Origin: Clostridium_AW sp040797845
GTDB lineage: Bacteria > Bacillota > Clostridia > Clostridiales > Clostridiaceae
Direction: 5' to 3'
Length of the DNA stretch: 64,000 bases
NCBI GenBank assembly: GCA_040797845.1
Contig: JBFNFA010000001.1
Coordinates: forward strand, 496,001-560,000
Part shown: positions 25,128 to 32,890 of the stretch, one piece after another
Layout of the letters: each line of letters opens with the position of its first letter
Numbering within the stretch: the stretch's first letter is position 1
Position numbers and translations under genes: made by a program
Notes under the pieces: model-generated
The model's database searches: none
Told to the model about the DNA's origin: nothing
Seen by the model: the letters and a program-made list of their open reading frames with translations, nothing else

Positions 25128-25170
25128 TTTTTATTCCTCCTTGTAATTCATAATATTTTCAGATTGTGAA

Positions 25171-25344
25171 TTAAATTTCTTTACCTTCCTCATTAATCTT
25201 TATGCTCCAACCACACTTGCACTCTCTATAAAAATAATTATCTTCAATTATTAATTTACCCTCTCCATCGCCTACTTTGTCATTACCACAATTGGGACAA
25301 TTATTATACTTAGGCATTATTGTTAATAACATTCTCGCATTCAT
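25171..25344 (-). CDS. Zinc-ribbon protein (57 residues)
   Basis: The frame starts at ATG 25344 with GGAG ten bases upstream. Two Cys pairs, CPNC near residue 17 and CKCGW near residue 44, make a zinc ribbon with the strands KLIIEDNYFYREC and SIKINEEG between and after them. It is probably a DNA-, RNA- or protein-binding mini-protein of the phage. Confidence 0.7.
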   Translation of the reverse strand: MNARMLLTIMPKYNNCPNCGNDKVGDGEGKLIIEDNYFYRECKCGWSIKINEEGKEI

Positions 25345-25389
25345 TTAGTAATCACTCCTTCAAATTACGTAATTTAATTAGATTCCGAA

Positions 25390-25683
25390 TTAAACTTCCT
25401 TTATTGTATTTCTTTTTTTAGTCATTACTGGCATTGTTGCTGCTCTATACATATCCCATTTCAAGTTGCAAACCCTGTTATAAAATAGGGTTAAGTCTAT
25501 TTCATTTGATTTAGCAAGTTCTTTAAATTCCTTCGGTATATTACCCCTTTTTGTTACTGGTGTACTAATAGCCTTTTCATTGCTCCAACCGTACTCCCGT
25601 ACCCTTTGTTCTAAATTTTTCTTGCTTATACCATTATTTTTAGCAATTTTATATTCCTCAGGAGTTATATAATAGTCAGCCAT
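25390..25683 (-). CDS. Phage DNA-binding-like protein with two related helical repeats (97 residues)
   Basis: Start chosen at ATG 25683 (MADYYITPEEY), seven bases after AGGAGG; the longer open frame has no support. The protein has two similar units of about 45 residues: AKNNGISKKNLEQRVREYGW...ISTPVTKRG and AKSNEIDLTLFYNRVCNLKW...TMPVMTKKR. Each looks like a helix-turn-helix. It could be a small regulator. FolD-like gene lies upstream, separated by thirteen bases. Confidence 0.7.
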   Translation of the reverse strand: MADYYITPEEYKIAKNNGISKKNLEQRVREYGWSNEKAISTPVTKRGNIPKEFKELAKSNEIDLTLFYNRVCNLKWDMYRAATMPVMTKKRNTIKEV

Positions 25684-25696
25684 ATACAACCCTCCT

Positions 25697-26422
25697 TTAC
25701 CTAATAGTTTTAAAAATATTTCTAAATAGTATCGCTGTGGTAACTGATCCCACTCCATCCCTAGCTGTTGTTACATCTGCAATTTCCGCAACACTTTTTT
25801 CTATGTCTCCAAGTCCAACGTCAATTATTATTGATCCCTTTTTAACCATATCCTTTTTAATTAAGTTTTTTACCCCAGTAGCAGAAACTAAAACATCTGC
25901 ATCTTTTATTCTTTCTGCTGCTAAGTCTGGTGGTGTTTTACTATGTACTGGTGTAGGGCTGTAATCTGCCTTTAGAAGCACCTTAAATATCTCTAGTCCA
26001 ATATGTCTGCCTATAATAGTTACCTTCTTCTCTGTTCCGATTCCAAGGTATTTTAATATCTCTAGCACTGCCTGTCCTGTGCAGTTAGAGAACTGACTTG
26101 TTCCTGTAAAGTTATCTACATCTAAAGAGTTAAATAACACATGTTTAATAATTTTTTCCATACTTTCAGAAAACGGACTTACTGGAAGAATGGCATCTGA
26201 TATTTCTATTAGTTCTAGTATTTTTAACTCTGGTTTATCCAACCCTTTTAGATCTTGGATTATTACATTTACACCTAATTCGCTTGCCTTTCTTTCTATG
26301 CTGCTTATGTATGCTTTGCTGTCTTTCCTATCTCCATACTTTAGTATGCTAAGAGTAGGAGCTTGCCCTACTGCTATGCTATTTTCTATATGTTTTACAA
26401 GTGGTTTTAAATCTATATACAT
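25697..26422 (-). CDS. Divergent FolD-like protein in phage early region
   Basis: The 241-residue protein has the whole FolD fold: an N-terminal APTLSILKYGD strand, LDVDNF (where FolD has DVDGF), the Rossmann part TIIGRHIGLEI and VHSKT, SATG, IIDVGLGD and a C-terminal GVGSVTT. Key residues differ from methylene-THF dehydrogenase/cyclohydrolases. After Tyr38 the position of the catalytic lysine (Y-x3-K) is Ile42, the QLPLP loop reads LPVSPF, and PGGVGPMT reads RDGVGSVT. It is also about 40 residues shorter. It may have lost cyclohydrolase activity or act on another folate or ligand. Confidence 0.8.
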   Translation of the reverse strand: MYIDLKPLVKHIENSIAVGQAPTLSILKYGDRKDSKAYISSIERKASELGVNVIIQDLKGLDKPELKILELIEISDAILPVSPFSESMEKIIKHVLFNSLDVDNFTGTSQFSNCTGQAVLEILKYLGIGTEKKVTIIGRHIGLEIFKVLLKADYSPTPVHSKTPPDLAAERIKDADVLVSATGVKNLIKKDMVKKGSIIIDVGLGDIEKSVAEIADVTTARDGVGSVTTAILFRNIFKTIR

Positions 26423-26497
26423 TTGCTCCTCCTGTTGTACTCTTCAAATACTTCTTTTATTTCCTATTCACTAGCGCCACCTCTTTTCAAAACTTAC

Positions 26498-26707
26498 TTA
26501 TGGTTGCCCTCTCCTTTTTCTGCTCTGATAGATTCTTTTATATGTTCTATCTACATTAGCAGCAGTATAGGCCAAGAAGTCTCCATCTGCTTTATACCTT
26601 CTCTCAACTTTCCTTTGCTGTAATATCTCATAGGTCTTTTGCGCCTTCTCTCTATTGGTCAATGCACTCACCCTTTCTTTCATTTCTGTCTTTAACTTGT
26701 ATTCCAT
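26498..26707 (-). CDS. Small basic phage protein (69 residues)
   Basis: A very basic, helical protein starting MEYKLKTEMKERV and ending KRIYQSRKRRGQP, downstream of SSB and upstream of the FolD-like gene. The charge suggests nucleic acid binding. It is not recognised. The last 75 bases before the FolD start hold no gene that I trust. Confidence 0.6.
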   Translation of the reverse strand: MEYKLKTEMKERVSALTNREKAQKTYEILQQRKVERRYKADGDFLAYTAANVDRTYKRIYQSRKRRGQP

Positions 26708-26767
26708 AGAATTAACTATGCCGTAAGGGTTATTCTTAAAGATGTATTTTCTCTCTCTTTTTATTAT

Positions 26768-27178
26768 TTAAAATGGTATATCCCCATCATCCACTGGAGT
26801 TATATCTTCATAGTCATGTGCACTGTCTTGATTAACCGTACAATTGCTAGTGCTGCTTCCCTTGGATTGTAGGAACTCAAAATCTTCAACAACTACATCT
26901 GTACTCCATCTGTTTAATCCTTCCTTATCTACATACTTATTAATTTGAAGTCTTCCGCTGCATCCAAATAAGTGCCCTTTCTGAACATAATTTGCTATTG
27001 CTTCAGCTCTCTTTCCAAAGCATACGCAATTTATGAAATCAGCTTCCTGAGGTTTGTTCTTATCTAAATGAGGTCTGTTTACTGCTAAATTAAACTTTGT
27101 AACAGCTGTTCCATTTCCCGGGATAAAAGTTAACTCCGGATCTTTAGTTAATCTACCTATTAAATGTATTTTATTCAT
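26768..27178 (-). CDS. ssb: Single-stranded DNA-binding protein
   Basis: The 136-residue protein is a typical phage SSB: OB fold beginning MNKIHLIGRLTKDPEL, then TKFNLAVNRP, DFINCVCFGKRAEAIANYV and the acidic C-terminal tip that ends in DDGDIPF, which binds partner proteins. It coats single strands made during RecT-mediated recombination and replication. It lies four bases after the HD-domain gene. Confidence 0.95.
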   Translation of the reverse strand: MNKIHLIGRLTKDPELTFIPGNGTAVTKFNLAVNRPHLDKNKPQEADFINCVCFGKRAEAIANYVQKGHLFGCSGRLQINKYVDKEGLNRWSTDVVVEDFEFLQSKGSSTSNCTVNQDSAHDYEDITPVDDGDIPF

Positions 27179-27181
27179 CTA

Positions 27182-27808
27182 CTACACTCCTCTTATTTTT
27201 GTTTGTCTATTATCTTCTCCTGGCTTGTAATGCTCTTCTAAGATATAGCTTGCTTCCATATCTGCGGTATGCAGTGCCAAAGCTCCTTTACATTCTGAAA
27301 AACATTTTGATATTGCATTTGCATTCTGCCAGTTTTCATTTCCTGTACCCATATGCCATCTAATCATGAAAATTTCTTCTCTAGTAAGCTTTATGAATTG
27401 CTGTAGTCTAATTATTGATTTTTCTCCATGGCCTACAGGGAAATCATCTTCAAATCCATAGCCCTCGTAGCTCTCCCATTTTTGTGTCTTTTCATTTTTT
27501 CTATTCTTAGTACATTTATGATATAAATTAACCTTGCATGTATCATGTAATATAGCAGCTATTGTTATTGTTTCTTCTGATAACCCTAAATCATATAGTT
27601 TATTTTTTTCTTTTAAAATCTCATATACATTTAAGCTGTGTTCTGCTAATCCACCTTCGTAATTCCCATGGTAATTAGTTGAAGCTGGAGCAATAAAAAA
27701 GTCATTTTCTTCTAAATACTTAATAACTTTTTCAATGCCATTTCTTTTAGTGTCGCTTAAAAGAATAATTATCTTTTCTTTAACTTCTTGAATATCTTTC
27801 ATTCTCAA
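27182..27808 (-). CDS. HD-domain hydrolase
   Basis: This 208-residue protein has the HD metal site: LAEHSLNVYEILK near residue 54-66, AILHDTCKVNLYH near residue 84-96 and the downstream RWHMG near 145. A basic patch and a C-terminal KPGEDNRQTKIRG tail follow. Phage proteins of this kind lie regularly near recT and ssb. They may act on nucleotides or on nucleic acid; the substrate is unknown. Confidence 0.85.
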   Translation of the reverse strand: MRMKDIQEVKEKIIILLSDTKRNGIEKVIKYLEENDFFIAPASTNYHGNYEGGLAEHSLNVYEILKEKNKLYDLGLSEETITIAAILHDTCKVNLYHKCTKNRKNEKTQKWESYEGYGFEDDFPVGHGEKSIIRLQQFIKLTREEIFMIRWHMGTGNENWQNANAISKCFSECKGALALHTADMEASYILEEHYKPGEDNRQTKIRGV

Positions 27809-27813
27809 CTCTC

Positions 27814-28527
27814 CTAACTTATTTCTAATCCCGGTAATGCAATGTAGGTTGGGATACCAGTTAAAGCTTCTATTTCTTTTTTGAACCTCTCAGGTTCCCC
27901 GTTGTTCTGTGATAAGTGTATTAGTGTTATATCTTTTGTTTTTGTCAAATCCCAAGTTTTTAACGTTTCTTTAAGGGTTTCTAAACTCATGTGGGACTTA
28001 AATACTCTTTGTTCGTATGGTTCGAGTGCTTCTATAGTTTCCTCTGAGTAATTGCATTCTATAAGAATATGGTCTATATCCTTGAATTTGTATTTTAAAT
28101 AGTAAGTATCCGTTGCAAATAGTACCTTCCCTATGTCTTTATGTTGTATTAAGTATCCTAGGTTTTCACAAGGTGAAGTATCTGAATTGGTATGCTGGCA
28201 ACTAAAAGGCATTATCGTAAAACCACCTAATCTAAACATGTCTTTATTTTGGGTTATTTTACTTTTATGAAGGTTTTTGCACTTAAATTTTTCTAATACT
28301 TCTAAGGGAGCACATACTTTAGAGATATTCTCTAAAGCCCATTTAAAGCTTTTACAATGGTCAGAGTGCTTATGGGTTATTAAACATCCAACTACGCCTT
28401 TAATGCTGTAATCTAAGCCCTTTAATATCTTTCTATAATCTATTCCACATTCAAGCAGGAGTTTTTCTTCTCCTGCCTGTATGATGTAGCAATTGCCACT
28501 GGATCCGCTAGCTAATACCTTAATCAT
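27814..28527 (-). CDS. Metallo-beta-lactamase-fold hydrolase, possible nuclease partner of RecT
   Basis: I place the start at ATG 28527 (MIKVLASGSSGNCYII), where the family begins, although the frame opens to 28575; SD-like GAGGA lies 14 bases before it. The HKHSDHC motif near residue 71-77 and later FATDTYY and HLSQNN give the two-metal site. The start MIKVLASGSSGN and size match the YycJ/WalJ-like branch, which includes 5'-exonucleases. Its place between recT and the HD gene fits a recombination role, which is inference. Confidence 0.85.
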   Translation of the reverse strand: MIKVLASGSSGNCYIIQAGEEKLLLECGIDYRKILKGLDYSIKGVVGCLITHKHSDHCKSFKWALENISKVCAPLEVLEKFKCKNLHKSKITQNKDMFRLGGFTIMPFSCQHTNSDTSPCENLGYLIQHKDIGKVLFATDTYYLKYKFKDIDHILIECNYSEETIEALEPYEQRVFKSHMSLETLKETLKTWDLTKTKDITLIHLSQNNGEPERFKKEIEALTGIPTYIALPGLEIS

Positions 28528-28528
28528 T

Positions 28529-29263
28529 TTAGTATGGAGAATCCTCGTCTTCTGGCTCAATAATCTCAGCTTCAACTATAGTATCTTTTGAGGGCTCGTC
28601 GTATTCTATATCAATAATCTCTTTATTAGCTTCTTGATTAATTTCTTCTTTTACTTCATGTTGTATATTTATTATTTTAGATTCATCAACTCCTAGTTCC
28701 TCATTTGAATATAATGCTCCTATATCTCCTGGGAAAGCTTCTCTTAGAGCTTGTACTAAAGCTACCTTCCTTATCATGGTGCTAGGCATACTCTTCCATG
28801 TACTTTGATTTTTGTTGTATTCCTGTAAACTCACCTTTGCAACTATTGGATGTTCTTTGCCTTCCACGAAAACCTCTGCCCATCCACCTACTAAAACATC
28901 TGTCTGCAGCTTAAAGCATCCTTCCAACTCTATAACTTCTTTTTCTCTAACTATTATGATTCCTGCTCTGTGACCTTTATATTTAGGATTTTCTTCTGCT
29001 TTTCTCATAAAAGCTTCTTTGCCTGTTACTATCTGAGCTTCATCATTAAATTTAACTAGATAGGCCTCATTTAAGAAAGGATTAAGTTTTCTATATTTAC
29101 ATAAATTCATAAACACAACTATTTCCCTGTTGGTTATCTCTTTATTACCTCTTGCTAAATAATTTTTAACTATATTACCAGTAAGTTTTACATCTTCTTC
29201 TCCTACTGTATAAACCATTTCTTTTTCTAATAGTGCCACAGCACTGTTCTTTTCATTTCCCAT
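28529..29263 (-). CDS. recT: RecT/Bet-family single-strand annealing protein
   Basis: The 244-residue protein has the RecT/Bet core at about residues 45-190: FMNLCKYRKLNPFLNEAYLVKF, then AFMRKAEENPKYKGHRAGI, a WAEVFVEG stretch and WKSMPSTMIRKVALVQALREAFP. The C-terminal 50 residues are acidic. It anneals single strands in phage recombination and probably works with the SSB, the SbcC-like ATPase and perhaps the MBL protein encoded next to it. Confidence 0.94.
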   Translation of the reverse strand: MGNEKNSAVALLEKEMVYTVGEEDVKLTGNIVKNYLARGNKEITNREIVVFMNLCKYRKLNPFLNEAYLVKFNDEAQIVTGKEAFMRKAEENPKYKGHRAGIIIVREKEVIELEGCFKLQTDVLVGGWAEVFVEGKEHPIVAKVSLQEYNKNQSTWKSMPSTMIRKVALVQALREAFPGDIGALYSNEELGVDESKIINIQHEVKEEINQEANKEIIDIEYDEPSKDTIVEAEIIEPEDEDSPY

Positions 29264-29282
29264 ATTAATTTACCTCCGTTTT

Positions 29283-29498
29283 TTAAATAGTTATATTTTT
29301 ATCTGAAACATCAATCCCGTTAATCTTTAAGATTTTGTTTGCACCGTCTTCTCTAATCCCAACTTCCATTCTTACTTCACAACCTAAATACAACAGTTCC
29401 TTACTATCCTTCCACCCTAATCTTTTTGCATTTTCTTCTATTTCCCAGTTATCTTCCTTACTCCTATTGAAGTATATTTCTTCTCTCCAACCTTTCAT
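29283..29498 (-). CDS. Small phage protein between SbcC-like gene and recT
   Basis: A 71-residue protein whose ATG follows the SbcC-like gene immediately (TAATG). It reads MKGWREEIYFNRSKE, then a middle helix AKRLGWKDSKELLYLG and strands CEVRMEVGI and KILKINGIDV. It is unrecognised; the position suggests a part of the recombination cassette. Confidence 0.65.
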   Translation of the reverse strand: MKGWREEIYFNRSKEDNWEIEENAKRLGWKDSKELLYLGCEVRMEVGIREDGANKILKINGIDVSDKNITI

Positions 29499-31441
29499 TA
29501 TCCAAGCACCTCTACTTTTAATTGCTTATCCTTACTTACTATTAAGTTGATAATTTGACTGTCTACATCTATTATTCTATTTGTAGATTCTCTGTTATCT
29601 ATGAATATTGGAGCATATACATTATAGTGTTTGCATAGCGTATTGATTATGTCCAATCCTGCATTAATCTTAGCTGAGGTGTTAAGGTTACTGGTGAACG
29701 GTACTCCTTTAATACAAGGCTCACAACATTCTTCTAATCCACCATTAATTTGATTTCTGAACATCTTAAATTTTACATACTTGAATTTTGAATTTACCCT
29801 TTCCTCTAGCAACTCAACTTTTGTCCTTATAAACTCTTCTGAAAGAATTTCCAATCCTTCAAGCTCAGCTATCTTTTCACTTAGCTTTGTTTCTTCTTCC
29901 TCAAGTTCCTTAATTCTATTTTTAGCTTCTTCATTTATCTCTTGATAAGCTAACTGCTTGTCCAATTGCTGAAGCTCTGTTTGTAGTTCTTGTTTCTTTT
30001 GTTTTAAATCAGCTATATCCTCAACTTTAAAATTCTCAATTTCAGATTTTAGACTTTCAATTTCATTTTTAATTGCTACAATTTCTTCTGGTTCCTGAAT
30101 ATCTCCAGATAAAAAGTTGTTTAGTTTCTCTTGGAGTGCTGTAAGTGATTTTTCAGCAGCATCTAGCATACTTTCTTCTTCATTTATTTTTTTACGTAGC
30201 TCCTCAATCTTGTTAATAGCTTCATCCTTTGCATATGCAACAGCTTTACCGTTATTAATATTTGCCTCTAGCTTTTTTGCTTTTTCTGAATTAAATTTTT
30301 CTTCTAGTTCTACCATTTTCGCTTCAATGTCTGCTGTTTCAAATTTTCTATTGCACATAGGACATTTGCAATTTTCTTCATCAAATTCAAATGTAGATCT
30401 TTTTGTTTCTTTATAGCTTTTCAATAGTTGATTCCTTTTAGGGTCTAATTCATTATCAATATAATCTGACTTTCTTCTCATTTCCCATGCAAGTTCATTA
30501 ATATTAGCTTTTAAATGTCTAATATTCGTTTCAGCACTCCTTATACTGCTCTCAATTAGTTCCTTGGGTTTATTAGCATTAGCCTTAAACCTATACTCAA
30601 TCTCTGTAAGTTTATGTTGTTTTTCCAATAGTAAATTTTTTAATTGGAACAGTCCTTCATTAGCCTTACTTTTATCATGGAGTTGTTCATCTATCTTCTT
30701 AATGTTTGTTGCTATTTCTTTTCTATGTATTGCTAGCTCTTCAAAATCTAAGTCTCTAATAGAATTATTTACCTCGTCCATCCTAGAAGGTATTTGGCTC
30801 CTATCCTTTTTTAATTGATTTATTTTAGATTTATTAGCCTTTATAAAATCATCTACCGTATTATCATTTAAATAAGCTCTTAAGGGCTCTAAATCTTTTT
30901 TATTATTAATAACAGCTTGATGATCTAAATCTCCTACAATCTCAGTTATAATAGCTCTCCTATCTTTCCATGGAAGATTTCCAAAGTATTGAGGATTGGT
31001 TATTAGCTTGAATAAATTTTCATCTAGGAGCTCACTTATAAAGGTTTTATACTCCGTCACTTTTTTAGGTACTTCATTTACATAATAAAGTGATTCATAA
31101 CCCTTAAATTCTTGCCTAGCTGTGCCTCTAACCTTGTTATATTTCTCTTTGTATATTCTCTTAAGTGTTACTTCTTTACCATCAATATTTAAGATTGCTT
31201 CTATAACTGTCTCTAAGTTATGAATTGGGTTGTTGTCCTTATCCAGTGGCTGCACATCAAATTTAGTACTATCCCTTGAGTCCTTATCGAAGAGTAGAAA
31301 ATTAAAACTATCTTGAACGGTTGTTTTTCCTGCTCCATTTTCTCCAAAAACATTAGTAACCTTTCCAAAATCTATGCTTAAATCTTTTATGCCTTTAAAG
31401 TTTTTAATAGTTAGCTTATTTAAAAAAATCTGTCTAGACAT
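29498..31441 (-). CDS. SbcC/Rad50-like ATPase of phage recombination module
   Basis: The 647-residue protein has an N-terminal ABC-type Walker A at residues 33-40 (GENGAGKT), long coiled coils at about 205-340 and 375-550, and a zinc hook CPMC near residue 358 between them. The C-terminal ATPase half holds IFIDNREST, a Walker B variant with Asn-Arg in place of the usual acid pair. It is shorter than SbcC. A matching SbcD nuclease is not encoded nearby. Confidence 0.88.
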   Translation of the reverse strand: MSRQIFLNKLTIKNFKGIKDLSIDFGKVTNVFGENGAGKTTVQDSFNFLLFDKDSRDSTKFDVQPLDKDNNPIHNLETVIEAILNIDGKEVTLKRIYKEKYNKVRGTARQEFKGYESLYYVNEVPKKVTEYKTFISELLDENLFKLITNPQYFGNLPWKDRRAIITEIVGDLDHQAVINNKKDLEPLRAYLNDNTVDDFIKANKSKINQLKKDRSQIPSRMDEVNNSIRDLDFEELAIHRKEIATNIKKIDEQLHDKSKANEGLFQLKNLLLEKQHKLTEIEYRFKANANKPKELIESSIRSAETNIRHLKANINELAWEMRRKSDYIDNELDPKRNQLLKSYKETKRSTFEFDEENCKCPMCNRKFETADIEAKMVELEEKFNSEKAKKLEANINNGKAVAYAKDEAINKIEELRKKINEEESMLDAAEKSLTALQEKLNNFLSGDIQEPEEIVAIKNEIESLKSEIENFKVEDIADLKQKKQELQTELQQLDKQLAYQEINEEAKNRIKELEEEETKLSEKIAELEGLEILSEEFIRTKVELLEERVNSKFKYVKFKMFRNQINGGLEECCEPCIKGVPFTSNLNTSAKINAGLDIINTLCKHYNVYAPIFIDNRESTNRIIDVDSQIINLIVSKDKQLKVEVLG

Positions 31442-31444
31442 TAT

Positions 31445-31843
31445 TTACTTCCCTCCAATTTCATATGTAGAATCTTTAATTTTTTCTTGTAATTGTTTAT
31501 TTTCATTTTCTAAGCTTTGTATTCTTTTAAATTGCTTAAGTATAACCTCATTATTAAGTTCGCAGCCTTCTTCGAGTTCTTTTATGTACTTCCTTGACTT
31601 CTTAATTTCATCGTTATTCCTATAGATATTAACTATTATTGGATCTTCATCTTCTTCTCTAATATCTTCTACGAAATCAAGCATATCGTTTAAATCTTCA
31701 ATGAACCCTTTCATGTGTTCTCTTCTTGTTTCTGAAATTGCTTTCTGCATTCCAGTCACAGGAACATTGTTAATTATCTTAGCAGTTCTATTTTCATAAC
31801 TGTTTATCATGGCTGTTAAATAGCCGATTATTTGGTCTTTCAT
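31445..31843 (-). CDS. Phage protein with coiled-coil end (132 residues)
   Basis: Start at ATG 31843 (MKDQIIGYLTAM), ten bases after GGAGG; the longer frame to 31876 includes that site. It has a helical N-terminal half (EDLNDMLDFVEDI) and a C-terminal coiled coil (RIQSLENENKQLQEKI). It lies directly before the SbcC-like gene and may be an accessory to it. Function unknown. Confidence 0.65.
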   Translation of the reverse strand: MKDQIIGYLTAMINSYENRTAKIINNVPVTGMQKAISETRREHMKGFIEDLNDMLDFVEDIREEDEDPIIVNIYRNNDEIKKSRKYIKELEEGCELNNEVILKQFKRIQSLENENKQLQEKIKDSTYEIGGK

Positions 31844-31918
31844 CTTTACAAAACCTCCATTTTCATTTAAAATCAAACTAACGTATTTTTTTATTTGGCC
31901 CTCTGCAAGGGTCTTTTT

Positions 31919-32170
31919 TTATGCCTGCATTCTCTTAAAACTACTTCTTATAACTGGCTCTCTAATTTCGCCTTTCTTCTTAAGTTTTGCAACTTTATTC
32001 ATTACTGCGACTATTGGTCTATCTAAAGCAAAACTCATTTCTTCAGGACCTATTTTGTAATACCAGTCTTTTAAATACTGTAAATCCTCCTCATTCCATC
32101 TCTTGAAATGATTCTGATGGAATGCTGGATGATGCTTCATTCTTCCAAACTTGTCATATTGGATTTCCAT
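31919..32170 (-). CDS. Myb/SANT-like small DNA-binding protein
   Basis: The 83-residue protein has a helical core RWNEEDLQYLKDWYYKIGPEE followed by MSFALDRPIVAVMNKVAKLKKKG (key residues W, DL, Y, ALDR, V..K...LKK). This fits a Myb/SANT-type helix-turn-helix as found in many phage regulators. The N-terminus is His-rich. GGGGGAAG precedes the ATG. Confidence 0.7.
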   Translation of the reverse strand: MEIQYDKFGRMKHHPAFHQNHFKRWNEEDLQYLKDWYYKIGPEEMSFALDRPIVAVMNKVAKLKKKGEIREPVIRSSFKRMQA

Positions 32171-32182
32171 CTTTCTTCCCCC

Positions 32183-32428
32183 TTAAAAACCCTTATAATT
32201 ATGCTTTACATAGCTGTCCAAACTTTTATACATGCCTTCCCAATACTTAGCTTTACTCTTATAAACTTCTATTAAAGCTAAGCTTTCTTGGATTAAGTCC
32301 TTAAGTATTTCATTTTCTACCTCTGTTATATCTCCTATGATTTGTCCACTGCTGTCATGTAACTCTGTACTGTCTAAAACACATTGGCTAAGAATATCAG
32401 CATTGGTATTAGGAGAATCAATTCCCAT
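32183..32428 (-). CDS. Phage protein of unknown function (81 residues)
   Basis: An acidic N-terminal half (NTNADILSQC, HDSSGQIIGDITEVE) and a helical C-terminal half (LIQESLALIEVYKSKAKYWEGM) describe this 81-residue protein. GGAGG precedes the ATG at 32428. The gene's first 55 bases are overlapped by a possible membrane peptide gene in another frame. Confidence 0.6.
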   Translation of the reverse strand: MGIDSPNTNADILSQCVLDSTELHDSSGQIIGDITEVENEILKDLIQESLALIEVYKSKAKYWEGMYKSLDSYVKHNYKGF

Positions 32429-32532
32429 CCTTCTGTTTCCTCCTTTACTATTTTTCTTATACTTAGAACTATTAGAATTACTACTGAAATTAGGCTATAA
32501 ATACTAAGTATTATCCTGCCTACGGGTGTCAA
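32374..32532 (-). CDS. Possible small two-helix membrane protein, TTG start, overlapping next gene
   Basis: A frame of 52 codons from TTG at 32532, eight bases after GGAGG, to TAG at 32374. The product has two hydrophobic helices (IILSIYSLISVVILIVLSI and LILLIPMLIFLANVF) joined by a charged loop (RKIVKEETEG). Its last 55 bases overlap the 81-residue gene in another frame. The good ribosome binding site argues for it; TTG start and overlap argue for caution. Confidence 0.45.
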   Translation of the reverse strand: MTPVGRIILSIYSLISVVILIVLSIRKIVKEETEGWELILLIPMLIFLANVF

Positions 32533-32890
32533 CCTTACTCCCTCCTTACCTATCCCTTACAGTAAAACTAAGTAAACCAACACATCTTCGCATTGACCTT
32601 TCAATGTATTATGGTGTGGCTCATGTCTTCGCCTACTCACGCTACTTATTGGCTTATTTAGTTTTACTAATAAGGGGTTCTATTCTTAGATTCCACGCAT
32701 AGAATATACTGGGGAAGTCTAATCCTAAGTTGCTAATAAAAGCTTTTTATAAAAGGCCTGTAGCCTTATTGTTTCTTCATATCATTTATACCCGTTCCAA
32801 TACATTTACTTAGAACCACCGCAGTATGGTTTTATGGTGGAGCTTGTACTACAAATTACCATTACTGTCCTAACTTATTTAAAATATGTA
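32533..32890. other. Gene-free region of early leader
   Basis: These 358 bases lie between the 43-residue gene and the next genes and contain no credible gene. Besides the large stem at 32554-32676 they hold an AAGGC/GCCTT hairpin near 32752-32766 and a CCACC/GGTGG pair around 32817-32840, all consistent with RNA structure along the whole segment. Confidence 0.55.
32554..32676 (-). ncRNA. Candidate structured RNA or leader with a long branched stem
   Basis: On the minus strand 32649-32676 and 32554-32580 pair over about 27 base pairs with one bulge, one mismatch and wobble pairs. The 68 bases between the arms hold a perfect CATTGA/TCAATG hairpin (32591-32606) and a GTG..GGC/GCC.CAC helix, so the whole looks like a multi-branch structure. 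There is no open frame longer than about ten codons. It lies in the early lytic transcript just upstream of a GGAGG site. Confidence 0.5.

Noticed and set aside
26423..26497. Possible second nonsense-mutated mini-gene upstream of the FolD-like gene
   Set aside because: A short frame with an in-frame TAG (SE, stop, EIKEVFEEYNRR) is suggestive, but it is too short and lacks a clear start, so I do not call it.
31890..31920. CCCT/AGGG hairpin followed by T residues as a terminator
   Set aside because: The T run is on the plus strand, where no gene precedes it; on the minus strand, which is transcribed, no T tract follows.
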